From: Shinella lacus
GTDB lineage: Bacteria > Pseudomonadota > Alphaproteobacteria > Rhizobiales > Rhizobiaceae
Length of the DNA stretch: 64,000 nucleotides
Direction: 5' to 3'
Assembly (NCBI RefSeq): GCF_010994755.1
Contig: NZ_WHSB02000022.1
Span: 1-64,000 of the forward strand
Both the position numbers and the translations under genes were made by a program. A model generated the notes under the pieces. The model was not told the DNA's origin. It made no database searches and was given only the letters and a program-made list of their open reading frames with translations. Below, one piece after another: positions 25,578 to 35,251 of the stretch (within the stretch, counting starts at the first letter, position 1; each line of letters opens with the position of its first letter).

Positions 25578-26396
25578 ATGCAGCCGACAAACTGGCCTGA
25601 AAAGAACATCGTCGTCACCGGAGCCTCCTCCGGCATCGGCCTGCGGGTGGCCGAAATGCTGACGGAACGCGGCGCCCGGGTCATCGCTCTGGACCGGAAG
25701 CCGCCGCCGCTGGCTCTTTCGCGATATATACAGGTCGATCTCGGCGATCCCGACAGCATCGACGCGGCCGTCGCTTCGCTTGAGGAAGAGCCGGTCCATG
25801 GATTGTGCAACATCGCGGGCGTTCCCGAAACGGCGGGTGACGAGACTGTCTATAAGGTCAATTATCTCGGCCTGAAACGGCTTTCCGGCTGCCTCCTGCC
25901 ACGCATGGCGCGCGGCGGCGCGATCGTCAATCTTGCGAGCACCGCCGGTCATATGTGGCATGAAAGGGCGAACCTGCTATGGGAACTCGCCAATATCGAC
26001 GACTGGAACGAGGCCGAGGCATGGATCGATGCGCATTCGGTCATGTTCGAGGAAAGCTACAGCAAGTTCAAGGAGGCGTTGATCGTATGGACGCGGGCTG
26101 TCGCTAGCGGCTGGTACATGCGCCATGGCATCCGCATGAACGCCGTCAGCCCGGGGCCGGTGAAGACGCCGATCTTCGATGATTTCGTCAGCGCCTTCGG
26201 GATGCAGAATGTGGACGACATCCTTGAGCGCACGGGCCGCATAGCCCTCCCCGACGACATCGCCGCGCCTGTCCTTTTTCTGCTGGAGGATCAATCCCGA
26301 TGGATCGTCGGGGTGGACCTTCCCACGGAAGGTGGGCTGTCCGCCTCCCGTTTCACCAGCGATATGCGCGAACGCGTGCATCCCGTACTACCCTGA
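25578..26396 (+). CDS. Short-chain dehydrogenase/reductase, coniferyl-alcohol dehydrogenase-like
   Basis: A 272-aa SDR. Cofactor motif TGASSGIG, a short-NAG equivalent CNIAG, the catalytic Tyr/Lys in ESYSKFKEALIVW, and SPGPVKTPIFDDF. A long insertion before the active Tyr (WHERANLLWELANI) is typical of the coniferyl/3-alpha-hydroxysteroid dehydrogenase subgroup. NAD is probable because an Asp ends strand 2 (ALDRK). Same transcript as the formamidase-like gene by spacing (48 bp). Its substrate in a tryptophan setting is unknown. Confidence 0.85.
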   Translation: MQPTNWPEKNIVVTGASSGIGLRVAEMLTERGARVIALDRKPPPLALSRYIQVDLGDPDSIDAAVASLEEEPVHGLCNIAGVPETAGDETVYKVNYLGLKRLSGCLLPRMARGGAIVNLASTAGHMWHERANLLWELANIDDWNEAEAWIDAHSVMFEESYSKFKEALIVWTRAVASGWYMRHGIRMNAVSPGPVKTPIFDDFVSAFGMQNVDDILERTGRIALPDDIAAPVLFLLEDQSRWIVGVDLPTEGGLSASRFTSDMRERVHPVLP

Positions 26397-26437
26397 CCAA
26401 CAGGGCTTCGACACAGTCCGTTCCCGAGGTTCCCGAT

Positions 26438-27148
26438 ATGAGCGCACAAACAGCCGATGCTCCGGAAAACGCCTTCGCAACCGGGGCACCGGCCAGACTC
26501 ACGATTGTCGTTGAAGAGAGTTTTCCGCCCTTCGTTCATGCTGAGGACGGGCGCGCCGTCGGCTTGGCGATCGAGGCTCTCGACGCCGCAGCCCGGCTTG
26601 CCGGCGTGGAACTGGAATATATCCCCGCCCCCGCATCGAGCGTTCAGGCGATCATAGCCGCAGGCAGGGCGCAGGCCGCCTTCCCCCTTGCCGTCAATGC
26701 GGAGCGGCTCGCAGTGTTCGATTTCAGCGAGCCGGTACTGACGACCGGCGGCGGTTTTTTCGTCGCTGCCCCATCCCCCTCGCCATCAGATCTTGAGAGT
26801 CTGCGCGGCAAAACCGTCGCAACCCCGGCCACGGGGCCTCTCGCGGCGTTCCTACGCGCCAATGCGCCGGAAACGGCGCTTCTGCTGACGAAGGACTACA
26901 TCGAGCCGTTGCGAATGGTGGTGTCCGGGCAGGCGGATGCGGCGGCGCTGAATCTGGAAGCGGGCACGCTGCTTGCCGGGCAGCACTTTTCCGGCCGGAT
27001 AACCACACCGGCCGATCACTTCCTCAAGCTGCCGCTGGCGCTCGGCATGTCGAAACTTTGCCCGGAGAAGCGTCCGGTTCTGGAACGGCTGAACGATGCC
27101 ATCAAATCTTCTGGCGATGCCGCAGGAAAACGTCCTCAGGCCCAGTGA
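26438..27148 (+). CDS. Family 3 solute-binding-protein fold without a signal peptide
   Basis: A 236-aa protein with the amino-acid-binding-protein fold (LTIVVEESFPPFVHAEDGRAVGLAIEALDAAARLAGV; LRGKTVATPATGPLAAFL). The start at 26438 (GAGGTT before) gives MSAQTADAPENAF, with no hydrophobic signal segment. An earlier in-frame start would not add one. It may be a cytoplasmic ligand-binding protein or use a separate export route. It follows the SDR by 41 bp, and its end overlaps the convergent flavoenzyme gene by 13 bp. Confidence 0.75.
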   Translation: MSAQTADAPENAFATGAPARLTIVVEESFPPFVHAEDGRAVGLAIEALDAAARLAGVELEYIPAPASSVQAIIAAGRAQAAFPLAVNAERLAVFDFSEPVLTTGGGFFVAAPSPSPSDLESLRGKTVATPATGPLAAFLRANAPETALLLTKDYIEPLRMVVSGQADAAALNLEAGTLLAGQHFSGRITTPADHFLKLPLALGMSKLCPEKRPVLERLNDAIKSSGDAAGKRPQAQ

Positions 27149-28455
27149 CGCAGGATATCCGCTGCCGCCCGTTCTCCGCTCGCCGCCGCGCCGGTGACCA
27201 GGGACTGGGCGAGATAGTCGCCACAGAAGTAGACCCGGCGGCGGGCGGCCGACTGACTGTCGCGGAACGCAGCCATATGCTGCGCATAGCCGGGATAGAA
27301 CAGCGGCAACATGCGGGCAATCCACTGGTTATGAACATCGGAGCAGTCCCGTTCCAACGCCGGATAGAGTTCGCGCACCCGCTCGCGCACGATGGCGTCG
27401 AGCCTTCCGGTCATGTTTTCGCGAATCGCGTGTTCTACCCCTTCCGGTGACATCTGGGCATAGAGTTGCGGCGCCTGTCCGGTCTTTTCATTGCCCGGAA
27501 CCTGCTGCCAGGTCGCGATCGGGCCTGCCGCATCCCGGCTGAAAAACCGCATGGCGGGGGCGACCTGTCGGTCGAGGCGATAGTGGACGATGCCGAGCGC
27601 GTTGTAGCGCACGTGCGCGAAGAAGGCCCGGTCCTCCTGCGGCAACTGCGGGAAAAGGCCGGCCGCACACGCGCCCTCGGTGGCGCACAGAACGAGATCG
27701 GCCTCGCCGACGAACGTTTCACCGCCGCGCTCGGCGTGGATGCGGGCAGGCCCCGTATCGGGCGTCTCTACCTGGAGAACCCTTATCCCGGTTTCGACGG
27801 CCAGTCCGGCCGCCAGCGCCTGCGGCAGCCGGCCCATGCCGCCGGCGGGGACATGCACGGTGTCGCGCCCCACCAGATGCGGCGTGACGGAAGCGAAGAA
27901 GGCCGCGGAGGCCTCATCGGCATTCCAGTTGCGCGTGCCCCGGAAGACCGGCTCCACCATGCGCTCCAGCACGCCCGCGCCGAGAACGCGGCGAATGTAG
28001 GCCGCAAGGGTTTCCTGATCCTCCCTCGACGCGGAGGCCGCATCGTCGGGATCGACATGGCCGCGCGCGGCGAGCGCCCGCAGGCCGAAGGCGATGAAGC
28101 GCAGCCGTTCGCCGATTGAAATGCCCGGCGTGAGCAGGCTTTTGACGCCCGGCATGAGTTCCACGCTCCAGCGCTCGCCGATCCCATCACACTCCGCCGA
28201 AAGGCCGCGGATCGGAGTAAGGGCCGGCGTCAATCCGATCTCGTCCAGCAGGGCGTTGAAAGGTCGGCTGAAGCTGTAGAGGAGCCGCGCGCCCGCGTTG
28301 AACCGGATGCCGCGGACCTCCCTGTCGCCGACCCGTCCGCCCGGGACGTCGCCCGCCTCCAGCACGCGAACGGAATGGCCAGCCTCCGCCAGCCGCCTTG
28401 CCGCGACAAGCCCGGCGATACCCGCCCCGATGACGATTATGTTCTGGCCGCCCAT
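27136..28455 (-). CDS. FAD-dependent amine-oxidase/protoporphyrinogen-oxidase-like flavoenzyme
   Basis: A 439-aa NAD-binding_8/amine oxidase fold protein. GAGIAGLVAARRLAEAG with LEAGDVPGGRV starts it; the FAD-closing C-terminus is RVYFCGDYLAQSLVTGAAASGERAA. It probably oxidises an amine or a cyclic C-N bond. It is the distal gene of the minus-strand set ALDH-kynU-TDO-UbiX-AraC, taking the place the DAO enzyme has in module A. Substrate unknown. Confidence 0.83.
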   Translation of the reverse strand: MGGQNIIVIGAGIAGLVAARRLAEAGHSVRVLEAGDVPGGRVGDREVRGIRFNAGARLLYSFSRPFNALLDEIGLTPALTPIRGLSAECDGIGERWSVELMPGVKSLLTPGISIGERLRFIAFGLRALAARGHVDPDDAASASREDQETLAAYIRRVLGAGVLERMVEPVFRGTRNWNADEASAAFFASVTPHLVGRDTVHVPAGGMGRLPQALAAGLAVETGIRVLQVETPDTGPARIHAERGGETFVGEADLVLCATEGACAAGLFPQLPQEDRAFFAHVRYNALGIVHYRLDRQVAPAMRFFSRDAAGPIATWQQVPGNEKTGQAPQLYAQMSPEGVEHAIRENMTGRLDAIVRERVRELYPALERDCSDVHNQWIARMLPLFYPGYAQHMAAFRDSQSAARRRVYFCGDYLAQSLVTGAAASGERAAADILRHWA

Positions 28456-28610
28456 CTTCCACCTGACCGATGCACTCTTCCACGCAACGCACTAATTGCG
28501 CCAGCCTCACTCCGGGCCGCAATCGACGGCAAGCCGGGAGCGGCCCGGAAAGGCGGAATTCGACAAAACGACGCCCGGAAGACGAACCCCGATTGCCGGC
28601 CTTGCCGGTT

Positions 28611-29672
28611 TCAGGTCTTTCCGGCGCGGGCCAGCTTTTGCCGCGCCTGGTTGGGGGTAACGCCGAAATGGCCGCGAAACGCGGAGGTGAAGCTGGCCTG
28701 ATGGCGAAAGCCCACCGCCGAGGCGACGGCGGCGATGGAGGTTTCGTCCTCGGCCAGAAGTTCCATGGCACGATCCATCCGGTGACGGTTGCGATAGGCG
28801 AAGATCGTTGTGCCGTAGAGCAGGCGAAAACCGCTTTTCAGTTTGGTGGTGTTGGTCCCGAGCTTCCGCGCCAGGCGGGGAATGGTCTGCGATTCGGAGA
28901 AATCGGTGGCCAGGACCTCGCGCGCACGCTCGAACATGGCCAGTTCCCGCGCCGTGAAAACGACCGATTGCTCCTCCGCCTTGCCGCCCCGCTCGAGCGC
29001 ATCGACGGAAAGGACGACGAGTTCCAGGATGCAGGCGAGCGCGCGCGGCAGTTCGCGGGGACCCTGGAAGTCGATTTCAAAGAGATCGCGCAGCCGCCGC
29101 AGGAAATCGGGATCGATCTGGCGCTCCATCATCGCCATCGTTCCCTCGTCGGGTGCGAACAGTTGCCGCATCCGGCTCTCCTGCGCATCTATGCCGAAAC
29201 TTTCGCGCAGCAGGGCGGGCTGGGCGTAGATGCTCACCATCTTGTAGGTTCCCGGCTGGCAGACGACGTCATAGGCCATTCCCGCCGCCTGCTGGCATAC
29301 CATCAACGAAACGTTGGCCGGCGCCTTCGCATCGTCCGCTTGCGGCAGCGACAGTTCAACCGGGCCTTCGAGCAGGATGTGGAACTCGAGCAGCCCGTCG
29401 GCGACCACGCGCTCATGACGCACCGTGAAATATTCGCAATCCGTCATGACGGCGAACAATCCGTCGCCGGGCGAAAGGAAGCGCCACGATCCCCTGCCCT
29501 CGCCCGGATCGAGATCCGCGCGGGCGTAGAACAGGCCGAGGCGCGTGTCGATCTTCCGATGCACATCGGCCGTCAGGAGGTTGCGGAATGCAGCGACGGT
29601 CGTTCCCTCGGGCCCTGCGAAACTGGCGCGGAACAGGCCTCTGTTCCGCGCGGTGGCGTCATTCTCAATCAT
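28611..29672 (-). CDS. AraC-family transcriptional regulator
   Basis: A 353-aa AraC/XylS activator. The two C-terminal helix-turn-helices are visible (TIPRLARKLGTNTTKLKSGFRLLYG; SIAAVASAVGFRHQASFTSAFRGHFGVTPNQAR). The N-terminal part would sense the inducer. It lies 76 bp after UbiX on the same strand and 155 bp before the flavoenzyme. It most likely controls the kynurenine/UbiD module B genes in response to a tryptophan metabolite. Confidence 0.88.
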   Translation of the reverse strand: MIENDATARNRGLFRASFAGPEGTTVAAFRNLLTADVHRKIDTRLGLFYARADLDPGEGRGSWRFLSPGDGLFAVMTDCEYFTVRHERVVADGLLEFHILLEGPVELSLPQADDAKAPANVSLMVCQQAAGMAYDVVCQPGTYKMVSIYAQPALLRESFGIDAQESRMRQLFAPDEGTMAMMERQIDPDFLRRLRDLFEIDFQGPRELPRALACILELVVLSVDALERGGKAEEQSVVFTARELAMFERAREVLATDFSESQTIPRLARKLGTNTTKLKSGFRLLYGTTIFAYRNRHRMDRAMELLAEDETSIAAVASAVGFRHQASFTSAFRGHFGVTPNQARQKLARAGKT

Positions 29673-29748
29673 CCATTTCTCCGGCCGCGTTCGCGCGGGC
29701 CAGGCAATCTAGCATCTATCGGAAAAAATTTGCATGGGACTCCTGGCG

Positions 29749-30321
29749 TTAGCCGGGCTCTTTCCAACGCCGCGCCAAACCGTTGTCGATCCCGAACAGA
29801 TCGAGCACGCGGCCGATCGAGTGGTCGATCATCTCGTCGAGGCTATTCGGCTTGGCATAGAAGGCCGGCAGCGGCGGTGCGATGACGGCGCCCATTTCCG
29901 CAAGCTGCGTCATGGTGCGCAAGTGCCCCAGATGCAGCGGCGTCTCCCGCACCATCAGCAAGAGGCGGCGACGCTCCTTCAGCGTGACGTCGGCGGCGCG
30001 CGTCAGCAGGCCCGAGGTCACGCCGGTGGCGATCTCCGACATGGAGCGCACCGAGCAGGGCGCGACGATCATGCCCATGGTGCGGAAGGAACCGGAGGAT
30101 ATCCCCGCGCCGATATCCGTCTGCGCATGCCAGTGGGCGGCGAGCGCCCGCACCTCGGCGACCTTGAGGTCGGTCTCGTGCGCCAGCGTGATCTCGGCGG
30201 AGCGGGACATGACGAGATGCGTCTCGACGCCCGCCTCGCCGAGCGCCGTCAGCAGGCGCACGCCATAGATGACGCCCGACGCGCCGGAAATGCCGACGAC
30301 GATGCGCCTCGCCCCGCTCAA
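29749..30321 (-). CDS. UbiX-family flavin prenyltransferase (module B)
   Basis: A 190-aa prenyl-FMN synthase: [37 protein letters not shown] and [20 protein letters not shown]. It starts with TTG at 30321, sharing TTGA with the TDO stop, so translation is coupled to the dioxygenase. Its decarboxylase partner is the UbiD gene at 33923 on the other strand. The coupling places prenyl-FMN supply under kynurenine-pathway control. Confidence 0.9.
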   Translation of the reverse strand: MSGARRIVVGISGASGVIYGVRLLTALGEAGVETHLVMSRSAEITLAHETDLKVAEVRALAAHWHAQTDIGAGISSGSFRTMGMIVAPCSVRSMSEIATGVTSGLLTRAADVTLKERRRLLLMVRETPLHLGHLRTMTQLAEMGAVIAPPLPAFYAKPNSLDEMIDHSIGRVLDLFGIDNGLARRWKEPG

Positions 30322-31151
30322 AGGTCGGTCCTGACATTCCAGAGTTCGGGAAACAGCACGACCTCCAGCATCTTGCGCAGGTAGGAAACCCCGCCGGTGC
30401 CGCCGGTTCCGCGCTTGAAACCGATAATGCGCTCCACCGTGGTCACATGGTTGAAGCGCCAGCGGCGGAAATAATCCTCGAAGTCGATCAGTTTCTCGGC
30501 CAGCTCGTAAAGCGGCCAGTGGCGTTCGGGATCGGCATAGACCTGCCGCCAGGCTTTCTGCACCTTGGGATTGATGGCGCGGGCCTGCCGGATATCGGCG
30601 CGCGGCTCGTCGCCGACATCGAAGCCGTTGCGCGCTAGCAGCGCGATCGCCTCGTCGTAGATCGATTTTTGCGAGAGGATGCCTTCCAGCGTCTCGATGA
30701 TCTCGGCCCGGTGCTCATGCGGCCGCAGCATCGCGAGATTGCGGTTGCCCGCGAGATATTCGATGGCCCGGTACTGCCAGGACTGGAAGCCGGAGGATTG
30801 CCCCAGCGAGGGCCGCATGATGTTGTATTCGGAGGGCGTCATGGTGCGAAGCACGTCCCAGGCCGAATTCAACTGATCGAAGATGCGCGCCACCCGCGTC
30901 AGCATCTTGAAGGCCGGTTGCAAGCGGTCCTCGCTGATTGCTTGTGCCGCCGAGCGCATTTCGTGGATGGCGAGCTTCATCCACAGTTCCGAAGTCTGGT
31001 GCTGGACGATGAACAGCAGTTCGTCATGCGCTTCGGACAGGGGCTGCTGCGCGCTGAGCACCTGATCCAATTGCAGATAGTCCCCGTAGGACATTTTCCG
31101 CGAGAAGGACATTTGCGCGCCTTCGACGGCGGGATCATAGGGTTGCGTCAT
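30318..31151 (-). CDS. kynA: Tryptophan 2,3-dioxygenase
   Basis: A 277-aa heme dioxygenase that opens the indole ring of L-tryptophan to N-formylkynurenine. Family blocks: [29 protein letters not shown] (heme-pocket His51), [24 protein letters not shown] with the proximal His region, and a C-terminal block [19 protein letters not shown]. The start at 31151 overlaps the kynureninase stop (ATGA), so the two are co-translated. Upstream in-frame extensions lack family similarity. Confidence 0.96.
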   Translation of the reverse strand: MTQPYDPAVEGAQMSFSRKMSYGDYLQLDQVLSAQQPLSEAHDELLFIVQHQTSELWMKLAIHEMRSAAQAISEDRLQPAFKMLTRVARIFDQLNSAWDVLRTMTPSEYNIMRPSLGQSSGFQSWQYRAIEYLAGNRNLAMLRPHEHRAEIIETLEGILSQKSIYDEAIALLARNGFDVGDEPRADIRQARAINPKVQKAWRQVYADPERHWPLYELAEKLIDFEDYFRRWRFNHVTTVERIIGFKRGTGGTGGVSYLRKMLEVVLFPELWNVRTDL

Positions 31152-32341
31152 GTCACGGCAGCCTTGCGATGGTAATCGGGATTGTCCCAAAGGCGCTTGT
31201 CCAGCACCTCGGCGAGAATGGCGACGGCCCTGTCGATATCCGACGGGCCGATATAGAGCGGCGTGAAGCCGAAGCGCATGGAATCGGGCGCGCGAAAATC
31301 GCCGATCACGCCCCGGTCGATCAAGGCCTGCATGACCGCATAGGCGTGCGGATGGCGGAAGGACACCTGGCTTCCGCGCCGGGCGGGATCGCGCGGGCTG
31401 CCCAGCTCCAGCCCCGGACAGGCGGCCTCCACCCCGGCGATGAACCGCTCGGACAGTTCGATGGAGCGGGCGCGCACGTCGCGCATGTCGATCCCTTCCC
31501 ACGCGTCGAGGGCGGCGTCGAGCACGGTGAGCGCGATGACCGGCGGCGTGCCGACACGCATCCGCTCGATTCCCGGCGCGGGACGGTAGTCGAGATCGAA
31601 GGCGAAAGGCGCTTCATGGCCCATCCAGCCGGAGAGGCTTGGACGCGCCCGCTCTGCATGGCGCGGCGCGACATAGATGAAGGCCGGAGCGCCCGGCCCG
31701 CCATTCAGATATTTATAGGTGCAGCCGACCGCGAAATCCGCATCCGCCCCGGTCAGGTCGACATCGACCGCGCCGGCGGAATGGGCGAGATCCCAGATCG
31801 CCAGCGCGCCCGCCGCATGGGCGGCGGCGGTGATGCGCTTCATGTCGTGGCGCCGGCCGGTACGGTAATCGACCTCGGTGATCAGCGTCGCCGCCACGCT
31901 CCCGTCGATGGCGTCCTCCATCGCCTCCGGCTCCACCACCTTGAGCTCGTATCCACGCCCGAGCGCGGCCAGAAGGCCCTGCGCCACATAAAGATCGGAC
32001 GGGAAGTTGCCGCTGTCGGAGAGCACCACGCGCCGCTCCGGATTGAGGCCGAGGGCCGCCGACAATGCCTGGTAGACCTTGATGGAAAGCGTATCGCCCA
32101 TCACCACCGTGCCGGGGGCGGCACCGATCAACTTGGCCACCCGGTCCCCCACCTTGCGCGGCTGCACGTACCAGCCGGCGCTGTTCCAGCCGCGGATAAG
32201 CTCGTTGCCCCATTCCTCGGCCAGCATCCGGGCAAGGCGCTCTCCGGCGGCGACGGGAAGCGGACCGAGCGAATTGCCGTCCAGGTAGACAACCCCTTGA
32301 GGCAGGTGGAAGACGGCGCGGGTGGCGGAGAAGTCGGTCAT
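31148..32341 (-). CDS. kynU: Kynureninase
   Basis: A 397-aa PLP enzyme that cleaves kynurenine to anthranilate and alanine. [11 protein letters not shown] at the start, [31 protein letters not shown], and the PLP lysine K210 in [15 protein letters not shown] are diagnostic. It lies 15 bp after the ALDH stop and overlaps TDO. It links tryptophan breakdown to the anthranilate-CoA operon from 41766. Confidence 0.96.
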   Translation of the reverse strand: MTDFSATRAVFHLPQGVVYLDGNSLGPLPVAAGERLARMLAEEWGNELIRGWNSAGWYVQPRKVGDRVAKLIGAAPGTVVMGDTLSIKVYQALSAALGLNPERRVVLSDSGNFPSDLYVAQGLLAALGRGYELKVVEPEAMEDAIDGSVAATLITEVDYRTGRRHDMKRITAAAHAAGALAIWDLAHSAGAVDVDLTGADADFAVGCTYKYLNGGPGAPAFIYVAPRHAERARPSLSGWMGHEAPFAFDLDYRPAPGIERMRVGTPPVIALTVLDAALDAWEGIDMRDVRARSIELSERFIAGVEAACPGLELGSPRDPARRGSQVSFRHPHAYAVMQALIDRGVIGDFRAPDSMRFGFTPLYIGPSDIDRAVAILAEVLDKRLWDNPDYHRKAAVT

Positions 32342-32356
32342 GGGGAAAGTCCTGGA

Positions 32357-33748
32357 TCAAGCGGCCACGGAACGGATGACGATCGCCTTCTTTCGCAGGA
32401 ACCGGCCGAAACCGCCATAGCCGTAGCGCGTGCCGCCAAGGCCCGAGCAGCCGAAGGCGGTCTTTTCCGCGCGCGCGCCGACGCCGCCCATCGTGTCGAA
32501 ATCGTTGATCCACATGCCGCCGGCATTGATGCGGCTGCCGATGGCGATGGCCTTTTCCTCCGCCCCGATCACGGCGGCGGAGAGGCCGAATTCCGTGTCG
32601 TTGGCAAGCCGGACGGCCTCTTCCTCGGTGTCGAAGGCCATGATCGGGACGATGGGGCCGAAGGTCTCGTCGCGCATGACGGCCATGTCCTGCCTGACGT
32701 TCACCAGCACGGTCGGCTCGCACCACAACCCGCCGCCATGCTCGACGATATTGCCGCCGGTCAGCACCTGCGCGCCCTTGGCGAGCGCGTCGGCAAGCTG
32801 GGCGCGCAGGATCTCCGCCTGGCGGGCGAAGATGACCGGCCCCAGTTCGCCGGACTTGATATCGTCCGTGTTCATCTTCAGCGCCTGCATGCGCTCGACC
32901 ACGCGGGCGCAGACCGCGTCATAGACGCCGCGCTGCACATAGACGCGCTCGATGGCGCAGCAGAGCTGGCCGGAATTCTCGACCGACCCGCGCACGATGA
33001 TCTCCGCCGCGAAATCCGATTCGGCGCTGTCCAGCACCACGGCGGGGTCGCTGCCGCCAAGCTCGAGGAACACGGTCTTGAACTGCGAGGCGGCCTGCTG
33101 CTGCACCTTGCGGCCGGTCGCGACCGACCCGGTGAAGACCAGCGTGTCGGTGAGATCGACCACCATCGCACCCGTCTCGCCGTCGCCCTCGAACACATCG
33201 AGCACGTCGCGCAGATGCTCGACCTCGGCGATGGCCTTGCGGAACGGGGCGATGAAGCGCGGCGTCACTTCCGAAGGCTTGATCGCCACCGCCGAGCCGG
33301 CAAGCAGCGCCGTGATGGCGTCGATCATGCACAGGATCAGCGGATAGTTCCACGGCGAGACAATGCCGACCAGCTCATAGGGCACATATTGCTGCCGGAA
33401 GCGCAGCGTCGGATCGGAGGAATTGCCGCTCGCCTCCGCCATCGCCTCGGCGGCGGTGGCGCAGCGCATCCGGGTGATGCCCTTGAGGCCTTCGATTTCG
33501 TTGACCGACCATTCGTAGCGGCCGGTATCGGCGCACAGCGCCTGCAGGATCGCGTCGTAGTGCCGGTCGACGGCATCGCAAAGCGCGATCATCGCCTTGG
33601 CGCGCCCCTCGATGCCGAGCGCCTGCCAGGCGGGCTGGGCGGCGCGCAACTGCTTGCAGCGGGCCTCCAATGCCTCGCGGCTGAGCGGAGTGATCGTGTA
33701 ATCGTTCGCGCCGGTGCGCGGATTGCGAATGTCGAGCGTGCGGGCCAT
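32357..33748 (-). CDS. Aldehyde dehydrogenase (module B)
   Basis: A 463-aa ALDH. The general base is in FLELGGSDPAVVL, the nucleophile in GQLCCAIERVYVQ, the cofactor segments are GIVSPWNYPL and FTGSVATGRKV, and GCSGLGGTRYGYGGFGRFLRKK ends the protein. It matches short ALDHs of the succinate-semialdehyde/benzaldehyde type. GAGAGG precedes the ATG at 33748. It is the first gene of the operon ALDH-kynU-TDO-UbiX and is divergent from UbiD. Not a known kynurenine step, so it more likely serves the UbiD branch. Confidence 0.9.
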   Translation of the reverse strand: MARTLDIRNPRTGANDYTITPLSREALEARCKQLRAAQPAWQALGIEGRAKAMIALCDAVDRHYDAILQALCADTGRYEWSVNEIEGLKGITRMRCATAAEAMAEASGNSSDPTLRFRQQYVPYELVGIVSPWNYPLILCMIDAITALLAGSAVAIKPSEVTPRFIAPFRKAIAEVEHLRDVLDVFEGDGETGAMVVDLTDTLVFTGSVATGRKVQQQAASQFKTVFLELGGSDPAVVLDSAESDFAAEIIVRGSVENSGQLCCAIERVYVQRGVYDAVCARVVERMQALKMNTDDIKSGELGPVIFARQAEILRAQLADALAKGAQVLTGGNIVEHGGGLWCEPTVLVNVRQDMAVMRDETFGPIVPIMAFDTEEEAVRLANDTEFGLSAAVIGAEEKAIAIGSRINAGGMWINDFDTMGGVGARAEKTAFGCSGLGGTRYGYGGFGRFLRKKAIVIRSVAA

Positions 33749-33922
33749 GGGGCAATTCCTCTCTGATCTGACCGGAGCATGGCCCAGCATCGCCTCGCGG
33801 CAAAGGGGCGGCCGCACCCCTAAAACCGAATTCCAAAAAAATTGGGCGGGCAAGATAAAAGGGATGGCTGTTGCCCGCCGCCGCAACGGGGTTAACCTGA
33901 AGCATCGAACAAGGAGACGATT

Positions 33923-35251
33923 ATGCGGCGATTCATCGACGATCTTGCCCGGCGGGGCGAACTTGCCACGGTGCGCCGGCCTGTCGATCCGCGCCATCAG
34001 CTCGCCGCCGTCACCAAGGCCGTCCAGAAAGCCGGCGAAAAGGCCGTGTTGTTCGAAGCGGTCGAGGGAACGGTCTTTTCCGTCGTCTCCAATCTCTACG
34101 GCAGCCACGACCGGCTTTGCCGGCTGGTCGGCGCCACCGACAAGACCTTCTGCCAGCGCTGGATCGAGCTGACCGACGCCTGCATCGCCAGCCGCGACGC
34201 CGATGTGCTGGAACCGGCTCCGGACGCGGTGGAGGCGGAGTTCGTCTCGGGCACCTTGTCCGACCTGCCGGCCATCACCTATCACGGGTGCGATGCCGGG
34301 CCTTACTTCACCTCGGCGATCTTCCTGGCGCGCGAGCCCGACAGCGGCGTTCCCAACCTCTCCTTCCACCGCTCCATGCATGTGTCCGACGACGAGCTGC
34401 GGGTGCGCCTTGGCTCGACGCACGATCTCGCCCGCTATCAGGCCAAGGCGGAATCGCGCGGCGAGGCGCTGGAGGCGGCGCTGCTCCTGTCCTGCCCGCC
34501 GGAAATCTTCCTCTCCGCCTGCGCCTCGCTGCCCTATGAGGCATCCGAGCTGGTGATGGCCGCGCAGATTGCCGGCGGCAAGATCCCGATGCGCCGCTGC
34601 AAGACCATCGATCTCGACGTTCCCGCTTCCGTCGACATCGTCGTGGAAGGCCGCTTCCTGCCCAACGTCAAGCGGCCGGAAGGCCCGTTCGGCGAGTTCA
34701 TGGGCAACTATGTCGGCGTCGGCGACAATCACGTCTTCGAGGTGACCCATGTGAGCTGGCGGCCGGGCGCGGTCTTCCATGCGCTGGTCTGCGGCTCGCC
34801 GGAGGATCTGCGGCCGCTGGAAGCCGTCACAGCCGCGCGCGTCTATCGCCATGTCGCGGCGCAGGTGCCGGGCGTCATAGACGTCTGCTGCCGCCCGAAC
34901 GTAATGATCTCGATCATCAAGATCCGCAAGACCTACGAGGGCCAGGGCAAGCACGCCATCCTCGCAGCGCTCGGCTCCTATCTCGATTACAACAAGGTGG
35001 TGATCGTGGTGGACGAGGATGTGGACATCTACGATCTCGACGACGTGATGTGGGCCTATATGACCCGAGGACGCGCCGATACACGCGCCATGATCCTCAA
35101 CGATGTTCCGGGCTTCTACCGCGACCCGCACAAGGATCACTGGGGGAGGCTCTGCATCGACGCCACCATGCCTTTCGGCCGCGAGGCGGAATTCGCCCGC
35201 AAGTCCATTCCCGGCGAAGACGGCATCGATCTTCGCGAATGGCTCGCATGA
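33923..35251 (+). CDS. UbiD-family prenylated-FMN-dependent decarboxylase (module B)
   Basis: A 442-aa UbiD/Fdc-type decarboxylase clearly related to the one at 10072: NLSFHRSMHVSDDELRVRLG with the catalytic Arg, VEGRFLPNVKRPEGPFGEFMGNY with the two catalytic Glu, and KDHWGRLCIDATMPFGR near the end. AAGGAGACGATT precedes the ATG. It is divergent from the ALDH-kynU-TDO-UbiX operon and overlaps the TIGR02444 gene by ATGA. Substrate unknown; an indole-, pyrrole- or aminobenzoate-type acid would fit the setting. Confidence 0.92.
   Translation: MRRFIDDLARRGELATVRRPVDPRHQLAAVTKAVQKAGEKAVLFEAVEGTVFSVVSNLYGSHDRLCRLVGATDKTFCQRWIELTDACIASRDADVLEPAPDAVEAEFVSGTLSDLPAITYHGCDAGPYFTSAIFLAREPDSGVPNLSFHRSMHVSDDELRVRLGSTHDLARYQAKAESRGEALEAALLLSCPPEIFLSACASLPYEASELVMAAQIAGGKIPMRRCKTIDLDVPASVDIVVEGRFLPNVKRPEGPFGEFMGNYVGVGDNHVFEVTHVSWRPGAVFHALVCGSPEDLRPLEAVTAARVYRHVAAQVPGVIDVCCRPNVMISIIKIRKTYEGQGKHAILAALGSYLDYNKVVIVVDEDVDIYDLDDVMWAYMTRGRADTRAMILNDVPGFYRDPHKDHWGRLCIDATMPFGREAEFARKSIPGEDGIDLREWLA

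Noticed and set aside
31169-33766. Very long open frame opposite kynureninase and the ALDH
   Set aside because: It is a stop-free antisense frame caused by high GC. The opposite strand carries full kynureninase and ALDH motifs, and this frame has no recognisable domain.
33749-35140. Upstream extension of the ALDH frame across the UbiD gene
   Set aside because: The ALDH family start and a ribosome binding site are at 33748. The extension reads through the UbiD gene in antisense.
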